DNA of 15,954 bases from F23-D06 sp045130275 (GTDB taxonomy: Bacteria > Bacteroidota > Bacteroidia > Bacteroidales > WCHB1-69). Both the position numbers and the translations under genes were made by a program. The stretch is taken from assembly GCA_045130275.1 (NCBI GenBank), contig JBGUPL010000102.1:1-15954 (forward strand). Reading direction: 5' to 3'. This document shows, one piece after another, positions 7,571-15,954 of the stretch (its first letter is position 1; the number at the start of each line of letters is the position of its first letter). Below the pieces are notes generated by a model that saw only the letters and a list, made by a program, of their open reading frames with translations, made no database searches and was not told where the DNA came from.

Positions 7571-7631
7571 GGGCGTATGCGATATGCCCGTACATGTGGT
7601 GTTTGTACGGGCGTATGCGATACGCCCGTAC
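7571..7631. repeat. Pair of REP-like palindromes
   Basis: Two closely related units lie in the same orientation. The first (7571-7593) is GGGCGTAT-GCG-ATATGCCC followed by GTAC, with one mismatch that would be a G-U pair in RNA. The second (7605-7631) is perfect: 12-bp arms around a GCG loop, with GTAC at both ends. The segment between them could also pair (7587-7593 with 7605-7611). The arrangement resembles repetitive extragenic palindromes and probably occurs elsewhere in the genome. Confidence 0.6.
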
Positions 7632-7725
7632 GGAAACGGATGGCCAAAACCATTGTAGCGGAAAGCCCGACGGCGCGGCGGGAGGAGACAACGTTTCGCA
7701 ATGTCGGTCCATGAATGTGTGTCTG

Positions 7726-7763
7726 CGACGCTTGGAAGCGTCGGCCCCTAAGCCGCGCCGGCT
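7726..7763. repeat. Hairpin doublet, REP-like
   Basis: CGACGCTT/AAGCGTCG (7726-7733 and 7736-7743) forms a tight perfect palindrome. AGCCG-CGC-CGGCT (7751-7763) follows 7 bases later, then an A-rich run at 7769-7780. The A-run sits on the wrong side for a plus-strand terminator. Confidence 0.5.
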
Positions 7764-7836
7764 CGCCCAAATAAAAAAAACAATCCCCCAAGTGCAACCT
7801 TTTCAACTTTCCGTGTCTTACTGTGCGGAAAAACAT

Positions 7837-7844
7837 TATTTTTG
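7837..7844 (+). promoter_or_regulatory. -7 box of the TPR gene
   Basis: TATTTTTG is a perfect Bacteroidota -7 box. No clear -33 TTTG is visible. Transcription from here gives a leader of about 80 bases before the ATG at 7933, which supports that start over the in-frame codon at 7567. Confidence 0.55.
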
Positions 7845-7932
7845 CCGTGCTGTTTCCCCATTGCGGCGTTCTCCGGACTTCGCGCCGTTCATGGCAGCAG
7901 CACGGAAAGAAAAACAGAGAAGTCCCCATAAA

Positions 7933-9114
7933 ATGATGAAAAAAATCACCATCTTCCTGCTGACCCTTTGGGCTTTCGCCGGGTACAGCCAAGCCCAAAC
8001 CGATGTGCTCTCCGCAGCGCAGAATCTTATCGACGCGAAAAAGTACGAGTCCGCGTACGTCCTGCTGGACAAGGACGACCCCGACAACGAGAAACCCGAT
8101 GTCGTGCTCATGAAAGAGGATATCGTGCTCAACTACTTTGTTTCCAGCATCATGCATCATGCCTTCGCACTCAAGGATTTGAAAAAGAACGAGGATGTCA
8201 TGGATTATCGCGGCAAAAACGGCTCGTTCAGCATGTTCTCATTCCAAGTCGACAGCGTCCTGCTCAAACTGATTGCCGCCTACCCGGACAACTGCAAGCT
8301 GTACCGCGGCCTCGCCTTCTACTACAACGAAGTGCTGAACAAATACGGCGGCTGGCTCGGGGACGAGGAGGAACTGACGCAAAAGATCATCGACAACAGC
8401 AAGAAAGCCATCGACGGCGGGTGCGGGGACTACATCACCTACCACAACTTGGGCGTGGCGCTGCTGACGCAAGAGGAAACCGCACAGAGCATCCCCTACC
8501 TCAAGAAGGCCACCGAGCTGGAACCCAAGAAGGCGGACGCGCACTACAACTTAGCCTACGCTTACCTGTTCACGGACCAGCTCGACTACGCGTTCCCGCA
8601 GGCCAAGGTCTCCTACGACCTCTACAAGGACAAAGACCTCAAGGGGGACGCCGCTCGCATGACCGGACAAATCCTGATGGAGAAAGGCGACTATCGCAAT
8701 GCCTTGAAATACTTTGAAACAGCGGACAAGCTCATTCCGGACGACTACTACAACCTGTCGCCCCTGCTGCGTCTCTACTTAGTCACCGGCAACCAGAAGG
8801 CGCCCTCGACTGCCAAGAAACTGTTCGAACTCGCCCCCGAGAACCCGAGTATCTACCAGGCCATGATCGAAGCCTACCGATTTGCCGGAAAAGAACCCGA
8901 ACTCGTCCGTTTTTACAAGGCGCAACTGCCGAAATACGTGAACAACGACAAGGTTTTCGGCAACCTTCACTTCTACCTCGGCACTCTCGCGATGGAGCAC
9001 GACAAAGCCGCCGCCAAGGAGTATTTCCTGAAAGCCAAAGAGATTTTCGGGCACGTGTACGACAAAGACCACTACGTGTTCGGGGTGATCGACGACGCGC
9101 TCGAGGGACTCTGA
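7933..9114 (+). CDS. Exported tetratricopeptide-repeat protein
   Basis: The product is 393 residues. It begins with a clear signal peptide (MMKKITIFLLTLWAFAGYSQ, cleavage probably after SQA at residue 21), so it is likely periplasmic. From about residue 168 to 340 there are four to five consecutive 34-residue TPR units, for example YHNLGVALLTQEETAQSIPY, YNLAYAYLFTDQLDYA and GQILMEKGDYRNALKYFE. The N-terminal part (25-150) is helical and less repeat-like. TPR arrays bind other proteins, and nothing here indicates the partner. The frame stays open upstream to 7567, but that extension crosses palindromic DNA and would bury the signal peptide, so I start at 7933; an ATG at 7936 is equally possible. 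The gene has its own promoter box and precedes gyrB by 135 bases. Confidence 0.85.
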   Translation: MMKKITIFLLTLWAFAGYSQAQTDVLSAAQNLIDAKKYESAYVLLDKDDPDNEKPDVVLMKEDIVLNYFVSSIMHHAFALKDLKKNEDVMDYRGKNGSFSMFSFQVDSVLLKLIAAYPDNCKLYRGLAFYYNEVLNKYGGWLGDEEELTQKIIDNSKKAIDGGCGDYITYHNLGVALLTQEETAQSIPYLKKATELEPKKADAHYNLAYAYLFTDQLDYAFPQAKVSYDLYKDKDLKGDAARMTGQILMEKGDYRNALKYFETADKLIPDDYYNLSPLLRLYLVTGNQKAPSTAKKLFELAPENPSIYQAMIEAYRFAGKEPELVRFYKAQLPKYVNNDKVFGNLHFYLGTLAMEHDKAAAKEYFLKAKEIFGHVYDKDHYVFGVIDDALEGL

Positions 9115-9183
9115 CATTCTAGTGCCATTCCCGCAAGCGGAACGGTCAACAGTCCAAAGCCGAAAAGCCGATTGCAATTTTCC

Positions 9184-9216
9184 TTGCCCAACCTACCGAA
9201 ATTTTTCCTATATTTG
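9184..9216 (+). promoter_or_regulatory. Promoter of gyrB
   Basis: TATATTTG at 9209-9216 is a perfect -7 box. The nearest TTG (9184-9186) is 22 bases upstream, slightly far. The leader to the ATG at 9250 is about 30 bases and A-rich. Confidence 0.6.
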
Positions 9217-9249
9217 CAGGTTTTTTGAAGAAAAGTAAAACCATTAAGA

Positions 9250-11217
<1,968 letters not shown>

Positions 11218-11225
11218 TTCAATTC

Positions 11226-11253
11226 AGAATTAAGAATGCAGAATTAAGAATTA
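11226..11253. repeat. Four heptad repeats after gyrB
   Basis: The units are AGAATTA, AGAATGC, AGAATTA and AGAATTA, contiguous from 11226 to 11253. They begin 9 bases after the gyrB stop codon. Confidence 0.8.
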
Positions 11254-11269
11254 TATTATTCCTTGAGCA

Positions 11270-11283
11270 GCCCCGGCAGGGGC
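11270..11283. repeat. GC hairpin, possible dispersed element
   Basis: GCCCC-GGCA-GGGGC forms a 5-bp perfect hairpin inside a GC-rich 45-base patch between the heptads and ftsE. Its composition differs sharply from the AT-rich bases around it. I suspect a repeated intergenic element but cannot test copy number. Confidence 0.35.
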
Positions 11284-11325
11284 AAGAGCTCGGTAGGACA
11301 ACGTTTCATACGAGATTTAACCATC

Positions 11326-12081
11326 ATGGAAGAACCCGAAGCAATCATCAACAACGAGCCCGAAGTCATCGCGACGGAAAACGAACAATCCACGCCGGAG
11401 CAGACCATCCCCGCGGAGGTCATCTCCTTCAAGCACGTGAACATCGCCCACAAGAAGCTGCGGGTGCTGACCGACATCAGTTTCAACATCCGGCAGGGCG
11501 AGTTCGTCTATTTGATCGGCAAAACCGGTTCCGGAAAGTCATCCATCCTCAAAACCCTCATCGGCGAACTCAAACCTGAGGGCGAAGAGGCCATGATGAT
11601 CGGCTACGACCTGCTGAAGCTGAAACCCAAGCAAATCCCCGAGATGCGCAAGAAAATAGGGATGGTGTTCCAAGACTACCAGCTGCTGCAAGACTGCACC
11701 GTCATCGACAACCTGATGTTTGTGCTCCGCGCCACCCAGTGGAAAGACAAAAACGCGATGCTCAACCGCTGCGAGGAAGTGCTCAACACGGTCGGTCTCG
11801 CCACCAAGGATTTCAAGCTGCCGTCACAGCTCTCCGGCGGCGAACAGCAACGCGTCTGCATCGCCCGCGCACTGCTCAACAATCCGGACCTGATTCTCGC
11901 CGACGAGCCTACCGGGAACCTCGACCCCATCACCGCCGAGGAAATCTTCCAGGTTTTCCATCACATCAACCAAACCGGCACCACGGTGTTCATGGCCACC
12001 CACAATTTCCAGATGATCGACAAGTTCCCGTCACGCGCCATCTGCGTCGAAGACGGAAAGTTAATTGATTCGTTGGTGTGA
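11326..12081 (+). CDS. ftsE: Cell-division ABC ATPase FtsE
   Basis: The product is 251 residues: an acidic N-terminal extension of about 30 residues and one ABC ATPase domain. Motifs are GKTGSGKS (Walker A, 65-72), Q116 in FQDYQLL, LSGGEQQRV (signature, 169-177), LILADEPTGNLD (Walker B and D-loop, 189-200) and H226. The ADEPTGNLDP wording and the small single-domain size fit FtsE, which works with the membrane protein FtsX at the division site to control peptidoglycan hydrolases. FtsX is not next to it, so the partner must lie elsewhere; a LolD-like or MacB-like transporter ATPase is the main alternative. The frame is open from 11263, but the ATG at 11326 is preferred because the extra residues come from the GC hairpin patch. 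No promoter box is visible, so transcription may continue from gyrB. Confidence 0.83.
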   Translation: MEEPEAIINNEPEVIATENEQSTPEQTIPAEVISFKHVNIAHKKLRVLTDISFNIRQGEFVYLIGKTGSGKSSILKTLIGELKPEGEEAMMIGYDLLKLKPKQIPEMRKKIGMVFQDYQLLQDCTVIDNLMFVLRATQWKDKNAMLNRCEEVLNTVGLATKDFKLPSQLSGGEQQRVCIARALLNNPDLILADEPTGNLDPITAEEIFQVFHHINQTGTTVFMATHNFQMIDKFPSRAICVEDGKLIDSLV

Positions 12082-12087
12082 TTATTG

Positions 12088-12136
12088 GTGAACAGTGAAC
12101 AGTGAACAGTGAACTGTGATTAGTGATCAGTCAAGA
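12088..12136. repeat. Heptad tandem repeat, seven units
   Basis: The units are GTGAACA three times, then GTGAACT, GTGATTA, GTGATCA and GTCAAGA, contiguous and increasingly degenerate towards the right. The tract starts 6 bases after the ftsE stop codon. Confidence 0.85.
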
Positions 12137-12139
12137 TAT

Positions 12140-12199
12140 TAGTCCAAGTCAAAGTCTAAGTCTAAGTCTAAGTCCAAGTTTAAGTCCAAGTTTAAGGTT
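12140..12199. repeat. Hexad tandem repeat, ten units
   Basis: Contiguous 6-base units of the form AAGTCT, AAGTCC or AAGTTT, with a degenerate first unit (TAGTCC) and last unit (AAGGTT). It starts 3 bases after the heptad tract. Confidence 0.85.
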
Positions 12200-12200
12200 T

Positions 12201-12235
12201 AATAGCCAATAGCCAAAAGCTAAAAGCTAAAAGCT
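12201..12235. repeat. Heptad tandem repeat, five units, abutting the glycosyltransferase start
   Basis: AATAGCC twice followed by AAAAGCT three times. The tract ends 6 bases before the ATG at 12242, so its A-rich units form the ribosome-loading region of that gene. Confidence 0.85.
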
Positions 12236-12241
12236 AAAAAA

Positions 12242-13156
12242 ATGCTCTCGATATTAATTCCCATATATAACGTCAATTTACACCCACTCATATCCGAGTT
12301 GCAGCCTCAGCTCAATGATTGTCAGGTAGAATATGAGATAATCATTGAAGATGACATGTCATCGGACGAATCCATACGACATCACAACTCGCTGTTGGGC
12401 GAGATGGAAAACATCACCTACATTGAACACACTGAGAATCTTGGAAGATCCAGGACCCGCAACCATCTTGCCGACACCGCCAAGTTCCCTTATCTGCTCT
12501 TCATCGACTGTGACGCTCGGATGAAAAGCAAGACATTCATTGCGGATTATCTGAAATTCATCGCCTCATTGGCTTCCAAAGAGAGTGCTTTTGCCGTTTC
12601 CGGCGGATTGGCGTACCGGCACGTCCGCCCACACAATGAACAACGGCTGCGCTACAAGTACGGCATCTGCAGGGAAGCCCGTCCTGCCTTCTTACGCAAA
12701 AGGAACCCGTACCAGAACTTCACCCCGTTCAACCTTCTGGTCTCCAAGTCGGTGTTCGACACCTGCCGTTTCGACGAGTCGCTGACCGACTATGGCTACG
12801 AAGACACTTTTTTCGGTATGGATTTGGAAGAGCACGGCATTCCGGTCTATCATATTGACAACGAGCTTTATCATGAAGGATTGGACAGCAACGATGTCTT
12901 CCTTCTCAAAATCGAGGCCAGTGTTCGGAATTTGGACAAGCTATACCGCAACGGCAAAGTGGACGACCGCTTCCGCAAGCAGAGCCGCCTGCTGCAAACT
13001 TGGGAGCGTCTCCGCAAACGTCCATATGGTTCGTTGTTTTTCCGCGTCCTGCGACTGATGCGCACTCCTCTAACCAAACTGATGATGAGTTTCAACAGCC
13101 TCAAAACCATGGATTTGTACAAACTGTTGCTATTTGACGAGCTGCAACAAGCCTAA
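12242..13156 (+). CDS. Family 2 glycosyltransferase
   Basis: The product is 304 residues. It begins MLSILIPIYNVNLHPLISEL, the usual first strand of a GT-A fold. Nucleotide-sugar binding residues are visible as IIEDDMSSD (34-42) and the metal-binding DxD as FIDCDAR (88-93; D89, D91). The likely catalytic-base motif is YGYEDTFFG (184-192). There is no signal peptide or transmembrane helix; the basic C-terminal region (about 245-290) could bind the inner face of the membrane. It probably adds a sugar to a lipid-linked or surface glycan, but donor and acceptor cannot be read from the sequence. It stands alone rather than in a polysaccharide cluster. No promoter box precedes it. It is flanked on both sides by the same kinds of short repeats. 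Confidence 0.9.
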   Translation: MLSILIPIYNVNLHPLISELQPQLNDCQVEYEIIIEDDMSSDESIRHHNSLLGEMENITYIEHTENLGRSRTRNHLADTAKFPYLLFIDCDARMKSKTFIADYLKFIASLASKESAFAVSGGLAYRHVRPHNEQRLRYKYGICREARPAFLRKRNPYQNFTPFNLLVSKSVFDTCRFDESLTDYGYEDTFFGMDLEEHGIPVYHIDNELYHEGLDSNDVFLLKIEASVRNLDKLYRNGKVDDRFRKQSRLLQTWERLRKRPYGSLFFRVLRLMRTPLTKLMMSFNSLKTMDLYKLLLFDELQQA

Positions 13157-13194
13157 GTTTAAGGCATGGTCTGAGCCAAAAGCTACCAGCCAAA
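13154..13194. repeat. Degenerate copies of the upstream repeat types after the glycosyltransferase
   Basis: AAGTTTAAGG (13155-13164, one base uncertain) is followed after about 10 bases by three heptads, AGCCAAA, AGCTACC and AGCCAAA (13174-13194). The same order, hexad remnant and then AGCC heptads, occurs at 12188-12235 before the gene. Confidence 0.6.
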
Positions 13195-13224
13195 AAAAAC
13201 TGCACACCCAACTAAAAAAAATTT

Positions 13225-13232
13225 TACTTTTG
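13225..13232 (+). promoter_or_regulatory. -7 box of mscL
   Basis: TACTTTTG is a perfect -7 box 30 bases before the ATG at 13263. No clear -33 element is visible. Confidence 0.6.
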
Positions 13233-13262
13233 CACTTTCAATCATCTTTAAAAATTAATGCT

Positions 13263-13694
13263 ATGGGATTTATCAAAGAATTTAAGGAATTTGCGTTGAA
13301 AGGCAACGTAATGGACATGGCCATCGGTGTGATCATCGGCGGTGCTTTCGGAAAAATCGTCACCTCCTTGGTGAACGACATTCTCATGCCGTTGGTCGGC
13401 GCCCTCATCGGCAACGTCAACTTCACGACATTGTCGGCGACCCTCCGCGCCCCAAAACTCAGCGAGACGGGTGAAGTGGTGAAAGAGGCCGTGACTCTCA
13501 ACTACGGCAACTTCATCCAGGTGACCATCGATTTCCTGATCGTGGCGCTCTGTATCTTTGCCGTGATCAAGCTGATCAACAAAGCCACCAGCTTGGTGAA
13601 GAAACAAGAGGAAGAAGCTCCGGCTCCCGCTCCCGAACCGACAGCAGAAGAGAAGCTCCTCACCGAAATCCGCGATCTGCTGAAAACCAAGTAA
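13263..13694 (+). CDS. mscL: Large-conductance mechanosensitive channel
   Basis: The product is 143 residues, normal for MscL. It forms a pentameric inner-membrane pore that opens under membrane tension to release solutes during osmotic downshock. The N-terminal helix and first membrane segment read FKEFALKGNVMDMAIGVIIG (7-26), the conserved MscL start, followed by GGAFGKIVTSLVNDILMPLV. The second membrane segment is about residues 84-107 (FIQVTIDFLIVALCIFAVIK). A Pro/Ala/Glu linker (118-130) leads to the C-terminal bundle helix EEKLLTEIRDLLK (129-141). The frame is open from 13134, but the ATG at 13263 gives the family-standard start and sits just after the promoter box. An excellent terminator follows, so this is a single-gene unit. 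Confidence 0.98.
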   Translation: MGFIKEFKEFALKGNVMDMAIGVIIGGAFGKIVTSLVNDILMPLVGALIGNVNFTTLSATLRAPKLSETGEVVKEAVTLNYGNFIQVTIDFLIVALCIFAVIKLINKATSLVKKQEEEAPAPAPEPTAEEKLLTEIRDLLKTK

Positions 13695-13714
13695 GGTTTT
13701 GGCAATCCGACTCC

Positions 13715-13749
13715 AAAAAAGCCTGTTCCTTCGGGAACGGGCTTTTTTT
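13715..13749 (+). terminator. Intrinsic terminator of mscL
   Basis: A 9-bp stem (13721-13729 with 13734-13742, one G-U pair) has a UUCG tetraloop and is followed by seven Ts (13743-13749). Six As precede the stem, so it could also act on the opposite strand. Confidence 0.95.
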
Positions 13750-13772
13750 CTGGAAGAAGCGCTTTACCCCCC

Positions 13773-13803
13773 TTGCTTGAATACAATTATTTTTATACTT
13801 TTG
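13773..13803 (+). promoter_or_regulatory. Promoter of the putative porin gene
   Basis: TTG at 13773-13775 and a perfect TACTTTTG at 13796-13803 are 20 bases apart. The leader to the ATG at 13837 is about 28 bases and A-rich near the start. Confidence 0.7.
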
Positions 13804-13836
13804 CAACATCAAAAAAGGGCCGGATTGAAAATTATA

Positions 13837-15741
13837 ATGCTCAATAAATCAATAATATACAGTATTATCCTGATAATATTGGGATGTCTGACGGAACTGG
13901 GGACGGTGTCGGCACAGACACCTGACAGGCAGGCCATAGACTCCGCTATGGCAATCTCCCCTGATTATCTGCCCACCCGCTTGGCGGACTTCCCCACGGT
14001 CAACTTCACCCCACTCGACTACAAACCCATAGACACCACCTTGTACGCCATTTCATTCTTCGACCCCTTGCTGTCGGTGCCAAACCTTTACCAATCGCTG
14101 GGCATCAACGGCCAAGCGCACAAGAGCATGATATTCTCCATTGAAAACTATTCCGGCATCAACTTGATCACGCTTCCATATCAGCTCTATTTCAAAAAGA
14201 TAGAAGACTTGAAAATTTACGATTTGGAGACTTCCTACACAGATCTCAGATTCAACTACGCGATTATGAGGACGTTCTCCATCCAAGCCACACACGCGCA
14301 GCATGTGCGCCAAGCCGATTTCGTGTTCGACCTTGACGGGGCCAGCAATCCGGGGTATTTCCTTCACCAAGGCATCAACCGTATGAGTCTCAGCGCGATA
14401 GCGCGATACCAAACGCCGAGCACCGTGTACGGTTTCCTCTTCGCCTACGCTTTCAACCATGGTAAATTTGCAGAAAATGGCGGTTTGGCGAACTTCTCGG
14501 ACTTCACAGAACGCAACCCACGAAATTCCGATGAAATCACCAATGACTTGAGCAGTTTCGCGGTGATGTTCAGCAACGCGAGCACCCGCATCAACACACA
14601 TGCTTTCCAACTCACCAATTATTTGAACATCAAAGACAAGAAAGGTCATTATTTCGGAACCATCAGTCACACGCTTGATTTCAAGTACCTTAACAGCTTG
14701 TTTTACGATCATAATTTGAATAACAGCTTCTACTGCGACCGGTATTACATCAACACGGACACCACCCGCGACTCGCTCAGCCTCTACGCCGTCGCGAATG
14801 CGCTACAGTGGTCGAACTACAGCCCTGTGGACACGATCAGCGGACAGCCTTATTCCTTCCGGATTGCAGGCGGTGTGCGGCACGAATACTCGAACACTTT
14901 CGTCCCCCACTTTGCCGGAAACAGCATCACCCTGTTCGCCCGTACCAACATCCGCCTTTTCAAGGTTTGGGAACTCTATGGCAACTTTGCCTACAGTCTG
15001 TTCGGGTATATCCGAAACGACGCCACCGCGAGAGCCGGATTACGTTTCACCATCAACAAAGCACAGCGGCACCACTTCGGTTTTGAAGCCGCTTTTTACC
15101 GCCGCTCACCCGACTACATTTTAAGTTACTACATGGGTAACAACAACTTATGGAATAACGAATGGAAAAAACAGAATATCGTCAAAATCGGTGCTTACTG
15201 GACCATTTTCGATTATAACATCGGATTCAACTTTTACAATCTCGGGCAATATGTCCATCTGAACAGTGACTTCGAACCGATCCAGCAGGAGAAGCCGGCG
15301 CAGGTGGTGCAACTCACCTTGTTCGCTCCTGTGCGCACCAAATATTTCGCTCTGGACGCACAGCTCGCCCTGCAGCACTCCACCAACAAAGCCATCACAG
15401 TGCCGCTGTTCGCCGGCAAGATGAGCGCCCTCTACACCACCCGCATCTTCAAGAAACGGCTGCGTTTCCAAGTGGGGCTCGACATGTTCTACAACACCCT
15501 CTACTACGCTGACGGATACAACCCGATTTTGCACCAATTCTACACACAGCAGGACTTCTACGCCGGCAACTACCTCTACCTCAACGCACACCTGGCGTTT
15601 CGCGTGAAGCGCATCTCGTTCTATCTGCGCGGCGGCAACCTCCTCGCCGGACTTTTCAACTTCCACTACATGACTACCCCAGCCTACCCCATGCAAGGCC
15701 GTAGCCTTGAACTCGGAATCGACTGGAAATTCTACGATTAG
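13837..15741 (+). CDS. Putative porin (Porin_10-like outer-membrane beta-barrel)
   Basis: The product is 634 residues. A signal peptide covers residues 1-26 (hydrophobic core IIYSIILIILG, cleavage after VSA). A Cys at about residue 17 (ILGC) is a poor lipobox because Leu precedes Gly, so I favour ordinary cleavage. The mature protein has many alternating hydrophobic/aromatic strands, such as TVYGFLFAYAFNHG, LYGNFAYSLFGYI, HHFGFEAAFYRR and YNIGFNFYNLGQYVHL, and ends in SLELGIDWKFYD, a C-terminal aromatic strand typical of outer-membrane barrels. Overall length and pattern match the Bacteroidota putative porin family. Substrate is unknown. The frame is open from 13699 across the mscL terminator, but the ATG at 13837 directly precedes the signal peptide and follows the promoter. 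Confidence 0.85.
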   Translation: MLNKSIIYSIILIILGCLTELGTVSAQTPDRQAIDSAMAISPDYLPTRLADFPTVNFTPLDYKPIDTTLYAISFFDPLLSVPNLYQSLGINGQAHKSMIFSIENYSGINLITLPYQLYFKKIEDLKIYDLETSYTDLRFNYAIMRTFSIQATHAQHVRQADFVFDLDGASNPGYFLHQGINRMSLSAIARYQTPSTVYGFLFAYAFNHGKFAENGGLANFSDFTERNPRNSDEITNDLSSFAVMFSNASTRINTHAFQLTNYLNIKDKKGHYFGTISHTLDFKYLNSLFYDHNLNNSFYCDRYYINTDTTRDSLSLYAVANALQWSNYSPVDTISGQPYSFRIAGGVRHEYSNTFVPHFAGNSITLFARTNIRLFKVWELYGNFAYSLFGYIRNDATARAGLRFTINKAQRHHFGFEAAFYRRSPDYILSYYMGNNNLWNNEWKKQNIVKIGAYWTIFDYNIGFNFYNLGQYVHLNSDFEPIQQEKPAQVVQLTLFAPVRTKYFALDAQLALQHSTNKAITVPLFAGKMSALYTTRIFKKRLRFQVGLDMFYNTLYYADGYNPILHQFYTQQDFYAGNYLYLNAHLAFRVKRISFYLRGGNLLAGLFNFHYMTTPAYPMQGRSLELGIDWKFYD

Positions 15742-15770
15742 CGATCCGTCAGCAGTCTATGTCTCGGCAA

Positions 15771-15952
15771 CACGAAGTAATCAACACAAAGTAATCAACA
15801 CAAAGTAATCAACACAAAGTCATCAACACGAAGTCATCAACACGAAGTAATCAACACGAAGTAATCAACACAAAGTAATCAACACGAAGTAATCAACACG
15901 AAGTAATCAACACGAAGTAATCAACACGAAGTAATCAACACGAAGTAATCAA
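15771..15952. repeat. 14-bp tandem repeat array, 13 full copies, continuing past the window
   Basis: The unit is CACGAAGTAATCAA. Only two positions vary: the fourth base is G or A, and the ninth is A or C. There are 13 contiguous copies from 15771 to 15952, followed by the first 2 bases of a fourteenth. There are no spacers, so it is not a CRISPR array. It starts 29 bases after the porin stop codon. Because 14 is not a multiple of 3, it is not a coding repeat. Confidence 0.95.
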
Positions 15953-15954
15953 CA

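Larger units (their letters stand above)
7315..7932. other. Gene-free, GC-rich stretch with several palindromes
   Basis: I find no convincing gene in these 618 bases. The reading frames here are low-complexity Arg/Pro-rich frames on the minus strand, or an upstream extension of the TPR frame that runs through palindromes. The stretch holds a hairpin at 7376-7393, a 9-bp inverted repeat (7457-7465/7501-7509), two related palindromes (7571-7593, 7605-7631), a hairpin doublet (7726-7763), and the promoter box of the TPR gene at 7837-7844. A decayed gene or a repeat-rich spacer are both possible. Confidence 0.6.

Noticed and set aside
7567..7932. N-terminal extension of the TPR protein
   Set aside because: It would be translated from REP-like palindromes and would place the signal peptide inside the protein. 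A promoter box lies within it.
7384..8160. A 258-codon minus-strand frame across the spacer and the TPR gene start
   Set aside because: Arg/Pro-rich, crosses the palindromes and the TPR signal-peptide region, and has no recognisable motif or promoter.
13837..13890. Lipoprotein signal (ILGC) in the putative porin
   Set aside because: The residue two before Cys is Leu, unlike a normal lipobox, and a good signal peptidase I site (VSA) follows.
15771..15952. CRISPR array
   Set aside because: Units are 14 bp and directly adjacent, without spacers, and no cas genes are in the window.

Overview
The window looks like a chromosome segment of a member of the Bacteroidota, most likely Bacteroidales. 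Seven intergenic regions carry a perfect or near-perfect TAnnTTTG box, the -7 element of the Bacteroidota primary sigma factor. Start codons are preceded by A-rich leaders rather than Shine-Dalgarno sequences. The gene content fits too: a Porin_10-like outer-membrane protein, a DIP1984-family protein, a Bacteroidota-style FtsE, and secreted proteins with SQA|Q or VSA|Q signal-peptide ends.

Layout. (1) Positions 2-424 are the 3' end of an unrecognised protein gene. (2) Positions 425-660, between convergent genes, hold a 189-nt stretch that folds into a closed multi-branched structure and is a candidate non-coding RNA. (3) A DIP1984-family gene (minus strand) and a class II Fic-family gene (plus strand) diverge from a shared promoter region. 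The Fic gene has a strong inverted-repeat operator at its transcription start. (4) A 4.85-kb gene encodes a 1616-residue fusion of a DEDD-type exonuclease domain, a RecQ helicase and a UvrD/Rep-type helicase. (5) A GC-rich gene-free stretch (7315-7932) contains several palindromic REP-like elements. (6) Next come an exported TPR protein, then gyrB, ftsE, a family-2 glycosyltransferase, mscL with a UUCG-loop terminator, and a putative porin. (7) The right end is a 14-bp tandem array that runs off the window.

How the genes relate. gyrB, ftsE, mscL, the porin and the glycosyltransferase are housekeeping or envelope genes, each in its own unit or in short co-oriented runs (gyrB-ftsE-glycosyltransferase). 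The Fic plus exonuclease-RecQ-UvrD pair is the accessory-looking part: a regulated, auto-inhibited modification enzyme beside a very large DNA-processing machine. The other notable feature is the intergenic DNA. Short tandem repeats of 6, 7 and 14 bp sit after gyrB, on both sides of the glycosyltransferase gene and after the porin gene, each with a different unit sequence.
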